Source of the DNA: Thraustochytrium sp. TN22
Taxonomy: Eukaryota > Sar > Bigyra > Thraustochytrida > Thraustochytriidae
DNA: 64,000 nt
NCBI GenBank assembly: GCA_013306675.1
Contig: JABLUY010000132.1
Coordinates: 1 to 64,000 of the forward strand
Direction of reading: 5' to 3'
Position numbers and translations under genes: made by a program. A model generated the notes under the pieces. It had not been told where the DNA came from and ran no database searches. It worked only from the letters and a program-made list of their open reading frames with translations. Shown here one piece after another: positions 19,488-30,100 of this stretch. How positions within the stretch are numbered: position 1 is the first letter of the stretch; every line of letters starts with the position of its first letter.

Positions 19488-19969
19488 CTACTCCTGCGCG
19501 GGCGCCGGGTTCGGGTCGCGCTGAGCCGGCGGCGGCGAGCGCTCCCGCTCCGCGCCGCGGCGGTCGTCGTAGTAGTCTTCCCGCGGGCCACGGCGGTCGT
19601 CGTAGCCGCCGCGGCGATCGTCGTAGCCGCCACGGCGATCGTCGTAGCCTCCACGGCGGTCGTCATAGCCACCCCGGCGGTCGTCGTAGCCACCACGACG
19701 GTCGTCGTAGTAGTCGTCACGCGGCCGGCGGTCGTAGTCGCGGTAGTACCCGCGATCGTAGCCGCGGTCGTAATCGCGCGGCGCATCATAGCGGCGGTCA
19801 TAGCGGTCACGGCGGTCGTAGTAGTCGTCGTCACGGTACCGCGGCGGGCTGTGCAAGCAGGCAAGGAAGCACGCAAGGAAACCAAGTCAGTCAATCTGTC
19901 GGTCGCTCGTGTGAGCGTGTGCGCGTCGGCGTAATGAACGTACCCTCGTGAGGGAGGCGGGCCCCGACG

Positions 19970-20004
<35 letters not shown>

Positions 20005-20737
20005 TGCCCGGGCCGGACTGCTGGCGCATCTCATTGGCGGAGCGGCGGCCCCGGCGTGCCTGCTCCACGATAATGTCGCGGTTGCCGATGCGCGTGCCAC
20101 CGGCTTCGCGCAGTGCGCGCTCCATGCTCTCCTCGTCCTCGAACTCGATGAAGCCGAAGCCCTTGGGCCGCCGCGAGTAGTAGTCGCGCGGGATGTAGCA
20201 GTCCACAACCTGGCCATAGCGCATAAACTCATCCCTGAGCTCGTCCACCATCACGTTGTCATCCAGGTTCTTGACGAGCACCGAGGTGCCCGCAGCGGCG
20301 CCGCCGCCGCGGCCGCCGCGGCCGCCGCCGCCGCGGCCGCCGCGGCGGTCATCCTCCGGCTCGCGGCGGCGGCTGCGGCTGCCGCCCCTGCCCCTGCGCC
20401 CGCGGTGCGCGCGGCCTTCGCCGTCCTCGCCGTCGCGGTCGCCGTCGCGGTCGCCGTCGCGGTCGCGGTCACCGTCGCGGTCACCATCGCGGTCGCCGTC
20501 GCGGTCCTCCTCCTCGCCGTCGCGGCTTCCGTCCCTGCCGCGGCGCCCGCGGCTCTCTCCGTCGCCGCGGTCGTCCTCCGCGCCGCCCCCCTCGCGCTCG
20601 CGCTCGCCGGCGGCCTCGTCTGCGCCGGCGGCCTCCTTGGGCTCGTCGCCCGCGGCCTCCTTGGCCGCCGCTGCCTCCGGCGCCGCGGGCGCCGCCGCCG
20701 GCTCCGCGGCCAGGTCGCCGTACAGGTCGTCGTCCAT
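19488..20737 (-). CDS. RRM protein with Arg/Asp-rich flanks (SR-like splicing or mRNA factor)
   Basis: Two exons, 19944-20737 and 19488-19848 (384 residues). The donor is GTACGT, the acceptor CAG, joined in phase 2. The N-terminus is acidic with Glu/Asp/Arg runs (RDGDRDGD repeats). One RRM follows, with RNP2 SVLVKNL and RNP1 KGFGFIEF, then [10 protein letters not shown], a poly-Gly run, and a Tyr/Asp/Arg tail made of YDDRRGG units. The plan resembles SR-type RNA-binding proteins acting in nuclear pre-mRNA processing, though Asp replaces most Ser in the Arg-rich parts. The intron lies after the Gly run. It is divergent from Rab5. Exact orthology is not assignable. Confidence 0.82.
19591..19710 (-). 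repeat. Six 21-bp coding repeats (YDDRRGG)
   Basis: Tandem 21-bp units within exon 2 of the RRM gene, each encoding YDDRRGG with silent third-base changes between copies. This is a protein-level repeat under selection or recent expansion. Confidence 0.85.
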
Positions 20738-21126
20738 CGCGCCGCGCCGCGCCGCGCCGCGCCGCGCCGCCCTGCCGCTCTGCCGCGCCGCGCCGCCGCG
20801 CGCCGCGCGCCACCAGCTCGCCTCGCCTGCCGCCGAGGCCGCCGCCGCCGCCGCGCCGGAGCTCCGCGCCGCGCCCGGAATTCCGGCGCGGCGGCGCGGC
20901 GCGGCGCCACTGCCGTATCCGCGCCGCGCAAGTGGGCGCCGGCGCTTGCGGCGGGCGCCGCAAGGGCGGGCGCCCACTTGCGCGGGCGGAGGCCGACGTG
21001 CGGCGCGCCCGGGAGAGAGAGAGAGAGGGAGAAGAGAAGGAGGAGGAGAAGGAGGAGAAGGAGGACGACTCGGAGCGCGGCGGCGGGCAGTTCCCGACGG
21101 CGGCGGAGCGGCGCGCGCGGCGGAGC

Positions 21127-21172
<46 letters not shown>

Positions 21173-21369
21173 GGCGGAGCGGCGGGCGGCGCGCTGCGCG
21201 GCGGCGGAAGCGGCCGGCAGGCAGCGGGCGGGCGGGCGGGGAGCGGCGGCGGCGGATTGGGCGCGCCGGCTCGCTCGGCCTGTTTGGCTGTTTCTTCTTT
21301 CCTTGCTTGCTTGTTGGTTGGGGGCTGCCTTTCCTGCCTGCCGCCGTACGCGGAGAGAGGGGGAGGAGG
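20738..21369. promoter_or_regulatory. Divergent promoter region, RRM protein and Rab5
   Basis: A 632-bp head-to-head spacer of very high GC. It contains GCGCC runs, a nested inverted repeat (20925-20984), a purine-rich stretch near 21016-21066 and a (CGG)n run near 21133-21170. It presumably drives both genes; no specific site is recognised. Confidence 0.5.
20925..20984. repeat. Nested inverted repeat (16-bp outer, 8-bp inner arms)
   Basis: Outer arms CGCGCAAGTGGGCGCC (20925-20940) and its exact complement (20969-20984) enclose inner arms CTTGCGGC (20945-20952) and GCCGCAAG (20957-20964). All pairs are perfect, so a stable hairpin or cruciform is possible. Confidence 0.9.
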
Positions 21370-21954
21370 ATGGCGAGCAAGACGCTGCACTCGAAGCTGG
21401 TGCTGCTGGGCGACACGGCCGTGGGCAAGTCGTGCCTGGTGGTGCGCTTCGTGCGGGATGAGTTCTTCGAGTTCCAGGAGCCCACCATCGGGGCGGCGTT
21501 CCTCACGCAGACGGTGACGCTGGACGACGCCACGGTCAAGTTCGAGATCTGGGACACGGCCGGTCAGGAGCGGTACCGCAGCCTCGCGCCCATGTACTAC
21601 CGCGGGGCCTCGGCCGCCGTGGTGGTCTACGACCTGACGAACCGCGACTCGTATGAGGGCGCCAAGTCGTGGATCACCGAGCTGCAGCGCCGCGGCGACC
21701 CCAACGTCATCCTTGCCCTGGCTGGCAACAAGGTCGACAACGAAGCGCAGCGCCAGGTGCCCACTGAGGAGGTCCAGGAGTACGCAACTGAGAACAACAT
21801 CGTCTTCTTCGAGACCTCCGCCAAGACGGCGCAGAATGTGCGCGAGCTCTTTGTAGAAATTGCCAACAAGCTCCCCAGGACCGAGCAGGCCGACGACACC
21901 GCCGCCTTTGCGGTCACGGACGATGTTGAGGACGAGAAGCGCGGCTGCTGCTGA
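21370..21954 (+). CDS. RAB5: Rab5-type small GTPase
   Basis: A 194-residue protein with the full Ras-fold signatures: GDTAVGKS at 14-21, the Rab5-type effector loop [37 protein letters not shown] at 120-123 and ETSAK at 148-152. It ends in a double cysteine for geranylgeranylation. Rab5 controls early endosome docking and fusion. GAAF in switch I with the [13 protein letters not shown] switch II points to Rab5 rather than other Rabs. The start ATG at 21370 gives the usual short N-terminus. The gene for the beta subunit of the enzyme that would prenylate it lies about 2-3 kb downstream. Confidence 0.95.
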   Translation: MASKTLHSKLVLLGDTAVGKSCLVVRFVRDEFFEFQEPTIGAAFLTQTVTLDDATVKFEIWDTAGQERYRSLAPMYYRGASAAVVVYDLTNRDSYEGAKSWITELQRRGDPNVILALAGNKVDNEAQRQVPTEEVQEYATENNIVFFETSAKTAQNVRELFVEIANKLPRTEQADDTAAFAVTDDVEDEKRGCC

Positions 21955-22809
21955 GCGACGAGCTCCCCCGCGATCGCGTGAGGGGGAGGGGCGGGGGTGG
22001 CGAGAGATGTTTTGCTCAGGCACACCGAGCGATCCTCCGCTCACCTACTCGCCGGGAAGAGGCGATCTCCGCGGATTTTTAGAGCCGCGGAACGCGCGCC
22101 GTCACAGGAGACCACAAACCGAGTGCGCTTCCGACCCGTAGCTTTTCTTGGCCGGTTGCGCGCGTCCCACCCTCCTCAACCCGCGGCCCACCCTGCTCAA
22201 TCCTTTTCTCTCTTCGCGCCATCGGATTTGCACACACAATCCCGTTCCCTTTGGCCACTTCGACTCTGGGTCCGTGCCGGACACATACTCGCCCACTACA
22301 TTTCCTTTTTCGGGCAACCGACGACCGGCGCAATTGCTCTCTCGCAAAAGTATAAAGAAACGATCAAATCATGCAGCAGCTAGCTGAGACCAGAAAGATC
22401 GTGAGGAGGCGCTCCGTGGAGAGCGAGGCACTTGCGCTCAAAAACGTTCAATAAGTCATGGAGCAGCATATGCCTGAGTGGCGTGTCTCGGAGGCTTGTG
22501 CACAAGGAGATACCACGCACTGCCCACAAACGTGCAAAAAGCTTCTTCAGAGGCGGCGGGCAGTCGTAAAAAGAGCTACTTGAGGGGTGCCTTGACGCGA
22601 AAGTCACCGTGACACAAAAGCCCATCTTATTTTGCGATTTCCGCCGAAGCGAACCAATCATGAACAGCTCGTGCCTCTGGTTCCACATCGCACTTGCGCA
22701 AAAGTCGTTCGCAGTTTTCCTACCCACCCACCCACACATACACGCACGCAGGCCATCCGTGGGCTCGTACCTCTGGTTCCACATCGCGATTCACTTCGTT
22801 TCGTTTGTT
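21955..22809. other. Convergent spacer between Rab5 and EMC8
   Basis: About 850 bp, less GC-rich than the genes. It contains AGCTAGCT at 22378-22385 and a short direct repeat of TCTGGTTCCACATCGC (about 22676 and 22769). A 134-codon minus frame at 22380-22784 has no family features. I see no gene. Confidence 0.55.
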
Positions 22810-23547
22810 TTAGACAAGGTTGAGGTTCCTCCAGTCAGCGCTGGTGTCGTGCGCGAAGTCGTCAATGTCGAAGACAATGTCGGCGCGGCCATCCTTGAGC
22901 AGCGTGGAGAGCTCGCGCGTATCGGAGAGCTCGGTCTCCCAGGTGGTGGAGGCATTCCAGTTCTCGCCCTGCTTGGCGTGCACCTGAATCGCAGACTTGG
23001 ACTCATCGGCGAGGTCCTTGTTCTGCACCGAAACGAGGCAGACGCACTTGCCGTGCTTGGCGTGCAGCTTGCTGGCGATGCGCTGCGCGCCCTTGGGCAC
23101 GGTGCCCTGGTTCTCGCGCCCCCCGGCGAAGTACCAGCCCAGGACCGAGGTGCCCTCGGGCGTCTGCTTGCTGGCGCAGTACTCCTCGGCGAGCGCCATG
23201 CCCACCTCAAGCATGGGCGCCAGCACGGGCGAGTGGAAGAACGGGATGGCGTCCTTGACGCTGATCTTGTCCTTGCTCACCGTGCCAATCAGCACGCCTG
23301 CTCTCGCTCGTCAGTCAGCAAGCCTGGTCTTGGTTGCGCCACGCTGCCAGCCTGCCTCCCTGCTGGCCGCCGCCGCCGCCCGTTCTTCACTTTACGTACC
23401 GCAGGTATCCGCCCAGGGGTGCTTGGCGGCGTGCAGCAGCACCTTGAGGTGCGCCTGCCGCGCCACAACGCCGCCCTCAGCCGCGTCCTTCTGCAACGCC
23501 CGCACGGCGCTCGTCGCCAGCTCAGGCGCCTCTTGCGACTCCGCCAT
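22810..23547 (-). CDS. EMC8: ER membrane protein complex subunit 8/9
   Basis: Two exons, 23400-23547 and 22810-23297 (211 residues). The donor is GTACGT and the acceptor CAG, phase 1. The join restores the family motif LLHAAKHPWADTCG-VLIG followed by IPFFHSPVLAPMLEVGM and a YCASKQTPEGTSVLGWYFAG stretch. This is the MPN-like fold of EMC8/EMC9, a cytosolic subunit of the EMC insertase for ER membrane proteins. The metal-binding JAMM residues of active MPN enzymes are absent, as in EMC8 generally. An in-frame upstream ATG at 23646 would add a basic Ala/Arg stretch; the start at 23547 is closer to family length. Confidence 0.9.
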
Positions 23548-24104
23548 GGCTGCTGCTCTGCTCTTGCCGCCGCACCGCGCCGCGCGTCCGCTCGCTCGCG
23601 CGCTCGCGCGCTCGCGTGGGCTCGCCGCTGCCGCCTGCGTCTCCACCGCCGCGCCCGCCGCTGCGCCCGCCCGCTCGCCCGCCTCGCGCCGCGCGCAGTC
23701 CTAGTTTGCGGTGGCGCCGCGGCGCCGTGGCGGCTGCCAGCGCAACAGGCAGCCAAGGTCCACTCGCCAGCAGCTGCTCGTGTTCGTGCTCTTTTTCGTG
23801 CTCGTGCTCGTGCTCATGCTCGTGCTCCTTGTCATGCTCTTGCTCCTTCTCATGCTCGTGCTCGTACACGTGCTCGTGCTCCCTGAACAAAAGCACGGCG
23901 CGTGGCGAAGGGGCCAAAGTGCTGGTCATAATTGCGGCCCTGCAGATGCTCCTAGCTGGCTGGAGAGGAGAGCACGAGCAGATACAGAAACGAGCCTCGG
24001 CCACGCATGAACAAAGGTCAAAGTGATGGTCTGTCTCTAGCTAGAGGCCTAGTTACAAGGAGCCCGTGGGTGATTGCGCACCGCACCGGGCTGGGCTGGT
24101 TGGC
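23548..24104. other. Spacer upstream of EMC8
   Basis: Holds the EMC8 promoter side and the 3' flank of the Rab geranylgeranyltransferase gene. It includes a hexamer array (23775-23883) and the palindrome CTCTAGCTAGAG at 24035-24046. No gene seen. Confidence 0.55.
23775..23883. repeat. Degenerate (GCTCGT)n array
   Basis: About 18 units of GCTCGT and its variants GCTCAT, GCTCCT, GCTCTT. One minus frame reads as a Glu/His/Lys run, but the array is best treated as low-complexity spacer. Confidence 0.8.
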
Positions 24105-25208
24105 TCACGGACTGCTGCCGAGGCCGGAGAGGAGCGCAAGCGGGAGCGCGTAAATGGGTGAAATGTGGGCGGAGGTGCGCACGCTGTGCAAGAGGTCGAG
24201 GCCGCAGAGGCCAAAAAAGGTGTGGAAGAGGTCGCTGACGTTGCCGGGGCGGTCGGCGATGCCGCCGGCGTCCTCGTCCTGGCAAGCGAGGATGAAGTCG
24301 CGCAGGCGGGCGCGGTCGATCCAGTCGATGCGGCCGAGCATCTTGAGCGAAGTGAGGGCCCAGAAGCTATAGCAGACGTCAGCCTGCTTCTCGGGGCGGC
24401 CGTTGAGGCCGCCCGAGTCGCATTGGCGCTCGGAGAGCCACCAGGCGAGCTCGTCGGCGTCGTCGGGCGGGAGCTCGTGGCCAGCGACCTTGAGCGCGCC
24501 GAGCGCCGTGTAGGTGAAGGCGGCGTGCGACTCGGCGTGCGGGACCTGGCCAAAGCCGCCGTCGGCGGCGTTCCGGCAGCTGAGCACGTAGCGCACGGCC
24601 GCCGCGAGATCGACGGCGGCGACGCGGTCCAAGAGCTTGAGGCAAAAGAGCGCGCAGCACGTGTAGCGCGTGTCCTTCTCGCCGGACCACTCGTCGGCGA
24701 AGGATCCGTCGGGCTGCTGGCGCGCGGCCACGTAGGCGGCGACCTGGTCGCGGTCGACGCGGTCGAGCGCGCCGCATTGCGCCAGCACGTAGACGGCGAA
24801 CTGCGTGTTGATGACGTTGGTATCGTGGCCCACGTTGCCGCCGAAGCCGCCCGAGCCGCGGTCCTGGCAGCGCAGCACCCAGTTGACGATTTCCTCCTTG
24901 TCGACCTGATCCTCCGCCTCGAGGATCTCGAGCGATCCTAGGGCCCAAAAGACGCCCTGCACGCGGATGTGCTCGATGGACAGCATCTCGAGCGTGTCCT
25001 TGGTCTCCTTCTCCTTGCGCCAAAAGTCCAGCACGTACGCGACGTGCTTGTCGCGCAAGAACCCCGCGGCGTCGCCCTCGCGCTCGCGCAGCTCCTGTTC
25101 CAGCCGGTCCACCTCGGCGGCGCGCGCCGTCGCCTCGTGCTCCAGCACGCGCACGCGCGACCGCAGCGCCTGCAGCTCGCGCCGCGCCGCTTCGGCCGTC
25201 TCCACCAT
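24105..25208 (-). CDS. RABGGTB: Rab geranylgeranyltransferase (type II) beta subunit
   Basis: A 367-residue single-exon protein. An extra N-terminal coiled-coil-like helix of about 50 residues precedes the alpha/alpha barrel of prenyltransferase beta subunits. Barrel repeats show GGFGGNVGHDTNVINTQFAV, PDGSFADEWSGEKDTRYTCC, DGGFGQVPHAESHAAFTY and GGLNGRPEKQADVCYSFWAL. The zinc ligands Asp and Cys (DVCYSFW) and His (FHTFFG) are present. The enzyme, with its alpha subunit and Rab escort protein, attaches geranylgeranyl groups to C-terminal Rab cysteines. The family normally starts near the DKHVAY segment, so the coiled-coil extension is unusual. It is divergent from the RidA-like gene, 285 bp apart. 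Confidence 0.95.
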   Translation of the reverse strand: MVETAEAARRELQALRSRVRVLEHEATARAAEVDRLEQELREREGDAAGFLRDKHVAYVLDFWRKEKETKDTLEMLSIEHIRVQGVFWALGSLEILEAEDQVDKEEIVNWVLRCQDRGSGGFGGNVGHDTNVINTQFAVYVLAQCGALDRVDRDQVAAYVAARQQPDGSFADEWSGEKDTRYTCCALFCLKLLDRVAAVDLAAAVRYVLSCRNAADGGFGQVPHAESHAAFTYTALGALKVAGHELPPDDADELAWWLSERQCDSGGLNGRPEKQADVCYSFWALTSLKMLGRIDWIDRARLRDFILACQDEDAGGIADRPGNVSDLFHTFFGLCGLDLLHSVRTSAHISPIYALPLALLSGLGSSP

Positions 25209-25216
25209 GCCTCCTC

Positions 25217-25256
<40 letters not shown>

Positions 25257-25330
25257 GCGCGCCGCCGCGAGCGCCGCCTGAAGTCGCCCGCGCGACCGCA
25301 GCTGGTTTGGTTTGGCTTCACCGGCAAGAT

Positions 25331-25344
25331 AGCTAGCTAGCTAG
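25331..25344. repeat. GCTA array in a divergent promoter
   Basis: AGCTAGCTAGCTAG between the Rab geranylgeranyltransferase and RidA-like starts. A second run, GAGCTAGCTAGCGC, lies at 25446-25459, about 40 bases before the RidA-like start. Confidence 0.8.
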
Positions 25345-25493
25345 AGAGACAGAGAAGGAGAAACACGTGGTTGCTGCGCGCGCATCCTTTTTTGAATTGA
25401 TCGAGGTCGCCGCCTGCGCAGCCGCGCAGAAGCGTATCCATCTCTCGAGCTAGCTAGCGCGCCGGCAGCAGCAGCAGCAGCAGCAGCAGCACG

Positions 25494-26296
25494 ATGCAGA
25501 CCGCCCTCCGCTCCGTCGCCCTCCGCGGCGCCGCGCCCGCGCGCCGCGCGGCGGCGCCCGCCGTGGCCAACGCCGCGCGCGGCGTCCACACGGAGGCCAA
25601 GCTCGAGAAGCTCGGCTACACGCTGCCGCAGGTCGCCGCGCCCAAGGGCAGCTACCAGCTCTGTAGGTTTGCTTGAGATGCATGCCCCCGCGCGCGCGAT
25701 GAACTGACGACGAACATGATCCTTGGCACCGCGCTGCGCTGCGCAGGCACGCGCTCCGGCAACCTGCTCTTCACGGCCGGCCACCTGCCCCAGCCGGCAG
25801 GCGGCGACCTCATCGTCGGCAAGGTCGGCGTCGACCTCAGCGTCGAGGAGGCCAACAAGGCCGCCGAGTACTGCGCGCTCAGCATCCTCGCCACGCTCAA
25901 GGGTACGTTTGTCTGCAAGAAGCCACGCCGCGCAGCAGGTTCTGACCCTGGCGCGCATCTTGCTGTTCACAGCCGAGATTGGCGACCTCGACCGCATCGT
26001 CCGCGTCGTCAAGGTCGTGGGCTTCGTCAACTGCACGGACGGCTTTGCCCAGCAGCCCCAGGTCATCAACGGCACCTCGGACCTCCTTGGCGCCGTCCTC
26101 GGAGACCGCGGCCTGGTACGTCCCGCCTCGCAAGAGAGCAAAGCAAAGCAAAGCAACGCATCGTAAACAGGAAAACTCACATTCGCCCCGCCCGTTCCGC
26201 GGTGCACAGCACTCGCGCTCTGCCGTCGGCACGAACGCGCTCCCGCTCAACGTGCCCGTCGAGGTCGAGGCCATCGTCGAGGTCTCCTCCGAGTAA
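25494..26296 (+). CDS. RidA/YjgF/UK114-like protein, mitochondrial, four exons
   Basis: Exons 25494-25662, 25747-25902, 25973-26115 and 26210-26296 (184 residues), with introns of 84, 70 and 94 bp. Donors are GTAGGT, GTACGT and GTACGT; acceptors end CAG and phases fit. The first about 33 residues are Arg/Ala-rich without acids, a mitochondrial presequence. The rest reads LGYTLPQVAAPKGSYQLC, RSGNLLFTAGHLP, GKVGVDLSVEEANKAAEYCALS, RVVKVVGFVN, INGTSDLLGAVLGDRG, HSRSAVGTNALPLNVPVEVEAI. This matches the YjgF-like branch often fused or adjacent to metabolic genes in bacteria, distinct from classical RidA, which deaminates reactive enamines. Whether the active Arg-based chemistry is conserved is not certain. 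It is the most intron-rich gene in the window. Confidence 0.88.
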
Positions 26297-27156
26297 AACA
26301 CCAACCACCACCAAGGCCCAAAGCAGATATTTCAATCTCGCACAGCTGCTGTCCTTGCTCCTTGCGCGACTTGATGCAGTAGCTAGTCGTGTTTACGTAC
26401 CGTTCGCTGTGCTTCGCCTTGTGCGCGCCCAGCCACCCGGCCCGGCCAGGCGCCGCCAGGCCGAGCGAGCGAGGGATGGCGCATCATGGCGGGGACGAAA
26501 GCACTCCAAGTGCGCGCCTGGCGCGATCCCGTCGGCGTCTGACGTTGGGCGACGTTGGCTCGCAGCAGCATGCGGGCCGCGCCGCACTGCACGCCGCCGG
26601 CGACTCGGCGCGCCTGCGGCGGCCCAGTCGCGCGCCGTCCCTGGCCTCGCGCGGCGTCGCGCCTGCCCTCGAAGCGCTCGGACGTGGTGGGAGGCGAACC
26701 AGCTCGGCAACAGCGGCACGCGCCGGGTACGCGCAGCTGTTGTAGGCAGGCAGGCAGGCGGCAGGCTGGCGCGCAGGCTGCCCGCTGGCAGGCAGGGCCG
26801 GCTGGCTGCAGCCTGCAGTGGCAGCAGTGCAGCCAGGTTTAGCAGAAGCTGACAGGAGTCTGTCCGAGTCAGGCCTCTGACTCACTGTCAGATCACTTCC
26901 TGTCAGTCAGCAGCCGGCACGGCCCGGCAGATGGGCCGAGCGAGCTGCAGTGTTAGTTGCCGTAACTTACCCGGGTACCTCCTTTCGCACCTTCCTCACT
27001 GCAGCCTTCCTCACGACTTACAGTGAGTGCGGTGCGTGTGCAAGGCTGCAAGGGCGGCCACGCCGCCACGGGCCGCAGACCTGGTTCGCGCGTGGCGGCT
27101 GGCGACGGTCCGCTCGCTCGCTCGCTCGCCGTGGCGCTGGCGGGCAGCGAGAAGAG
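26297..27156. other. Spacer between RidA-like and membrane/LRR genes
   Basis: About 860 bp with GGCAGGCAG-type repeats near 26743-26800. A GTACGT on the minus strand near 26400 could be a splice donor but has no supported exon partner. No gene seen. Confidence 0.5.
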
Positions 27157-30100
27157 ATGCAGGGCTTTTCGGACTTGCAGCGCCAGGCGAAGGACGGCAG
27201 CTTAGAGGCGCTGGACTTCTTGGAGACGCAGGCCGGGGACAGCGGCTTGGAGGCGCAGGGCTTCTCGGAGCTGCAGGTGCGGGCGATCGAGGAGGGCAAC
27301 TACGTGTACGACCCGACGCTGGTGCAGGCGCTGGTGGATGCGGGGCGGCGGCTGGCGAACGTGGACCACTACGTGCACATCCCAGACAGCGACTATGACC
27401 AGGTCGAGGGTAAGGTGATCCCGCGACGCATCAAGCAGGAGTCGGCGGCGATGCTGCTGGGAGACGTGGAGGAGTTCCTGCTACTCATGGCCAAGGTGCA
27501 GGTGAAGATGGAATTCCTCTTCGACTACCACGAGATCGCGCATCAGCGCATCTGGGAGCGCAAGCAGGAGGTAGGCAGGGAGCAGACGTACCCGGGCCTG
27601 ATGGCGCGCATTGCGGAGCGCGTGGCGTGGTTCTTCATGTCCATCTGGTGGGCCGTGAGCATGAGTCTGTGGCCGGCGCACTACCGCAGGTGGCGTGAGC
27701 GGGAGACCCACATGTGGCTTCCGGGCCGGTACAAGCTGCCGCACACGTTTGCCAAGCGGCGGCGTCAGCGCCTGTATGGCTCCCTGTTCGAGCTGATGCT
27801 GGAGTTGGGCAGCATGTCGGCCAAGGTCTTTTTCGTGATCGCCAGTCTGTGGCCGTTGCGCCAGAACGGCGTGGCGCCGCACCTAGCGCTCATCTCCATC
27901 GCCTTTCTTGGCGCTGCGGTGCTCGCCCGCCTGGTGATTGGGCTGCGAAGCTGGAGCCTTGTGGACTGGGATGACAAGCGGCGCGTACAAAAGTTCATCT
28001 TTGGCGTCTTGCTCGGCCTGATCGAGCCGACATCCGCATATGAATTCTTCATCAAGCGGTCCTTCAAGGTGGAGGAGGTCGTCGGCCAGCGCATCATGGG
28101 CGAGTCCGGCCACGATGTCGTCAAGGACGTGATCGCGACCCAGGCCAAGGCAGACTATCGCACCGCCAAGATGGTCGTGTACAACACTCTCCCCGTATTC
28201 CTGCTCGACTTTCCGCAAATCGCCATCGCCCTCATCTACTATCAGCAACACACGCATGAGCAGCTGAGCGCTGCGTTCTACATGACCATTGTGGCCTCGA
28301 CGCTCGCTGCTTTCCGCCAAATCTTCGAGGCTCGCAGCCTCATGAGCGAGATCCCCTTCTTGCGCGCTCTCATCTTCCTTCGCCACATCATCCTGGACCC
28401 CACCAAGGACAATCCCAGCCAGCAGCCGCTCGAGAGCTTTCTCCGCAAAGACTGGCAGCACCGCGGCGGCATGGCCGAGCGCGGCCTCTGCGGCTGCCTC
28501 TGCTCCATCGTTGCGTGGCCCTTCTGGCTCCTCGGCGAGGTTTTCGTCAACATCATATTTCTCACCGTGCCAATGAAGTGGCGGGCCTCCGACCGCACCC
28601 TGTGGACCACCTTCAAGGACAGCCTGCTTCCACATCTCGTCACAGAGCATCGACCGCTGACCGAAGTAGCGACCTCGCAAAAGGACCCCGATACCCCGCG
28701 CCGTGGCAGCATTGGACGCGTCTTGCCGCACCAGGGGTCCTCCGTGAAGAATTTCACACCCGGCAGCCACATTCTCAAGGAGACGCGCTTCTCCAACTGG
28801 CTCTGCGGCCTCATGAGCAACGAGAGACTGTACAAGAGCATTCGCGTGCTCGACCTCAAGGGTTGCCAGTCTGTCCACGACGACCTCCTCGACCTGATCT
28901 CCAGCAAGTGCCACAACCTGCGCACACTCAATCTCAGCTTCTGCGCCAACGTAACCGACGCGGGCCTCGTCCACGTCCAAGAAAGATGCCGCAGCCTGCA
29001 GGCCCTCATGCTCGACGACTGTGCAGGCATCACTTCGGACGGAGTCACCTCTCTGATCGCGGTCTGCGGGCCGCACCTCACCGTGCTCAGCCTTCGTAAC
29101 CTGTTCCAGGTCGACCACACCCAAGTCGTTCTGGCGGCGGCAACACACTGCTACATCCTTCGGGAGTTCTACTTGGACATTGACGTGCATGTCGAGGCTG
29201 CGAAACTCGGTGGATTCGCCCTCGTAGAGCTCCTCAAGAGAGCTGGCGCCACGCTCCGGACCTTGCGTTTGGGCAACCTCTCCATCGACTGGAGCTCGAG
29301 CGCGCAGAGGCGATCCCTGCGACGGAACAGCGCACTCGGCGACCAAGACGCAAAGAGGCGATCCTCGCGACGCGGAGGCGCGCTCGACCAGCTCTACGAG
29401 GTGCTCACACCCAACCTGCGCGATATCGACATCGCCAGCGGCGACATCAACATTATCCAGCACGCGCGGTGTCTGCGCTCACTTCGCCTCTCGGGCGGCC
29501 TGGAGATCTCCACCATCGACCCGCTGCTCAACTTTGGCGGCGCCCTCGAGAGCGTCACGCTCAAGCTGTCGCAGCTCTCTTGGCAAGACGCTGACCGCCT
29601 CTGGACCGCCCTCCCCTTCATCCGCGTCATGCAGGTCGACAACCCGGCTGGCTTGGCCGAATTCCACTGCTTCCAGCTCGAGCGGCAGCTCGATGACTAT
29701 AAGTCTCTGAGCCATGGCGTGCAAGATAGTAGTGACACGGCAACCCTCACGATTGCAGACCACGTGTCGCAGGACTACGACCCGAACGCACTCCGGGACT
29801 TCATTCTCGAAACCCTCCACCAAGATGCGCGTGACAAGATCCCGACCGCTGTGAGGGGGGCTCATCTTCACCGGGATGTGGAGTCAATGAAGAAGCTCGC
29901 TGGCGTCGTCAAGCTCGTGGACTTCGTCCGCCGCGCTCGACGTCGCGTGGCGCTGAAGCAAGAGCGCCCCAAGGACTTTGCCGTTTGGACTGAGCTCATC
30001 GGCGACCGCGAGGTAGCCATGGGCCGTTATTTCCTCGATGACCTGCTCAGCAAGCTCCAGGGCGACCGCCTCACCTCCAACGTTCCGAGGCCTGCCCCCG

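Noticed and set aside
22380-22784. 134-codon minus frame between Rab5 and EMC8
   Set aside because: No domain. The repeated MWNQR comes from a short DNA direct repeat. Not enough to call a gene.
26383-26592. Minus-strand exon ending in a GTACGT donor near 26400
   Set aside because: The downstream partner would overlap the RidA-like 3' exon on the other strand and no family is seen.
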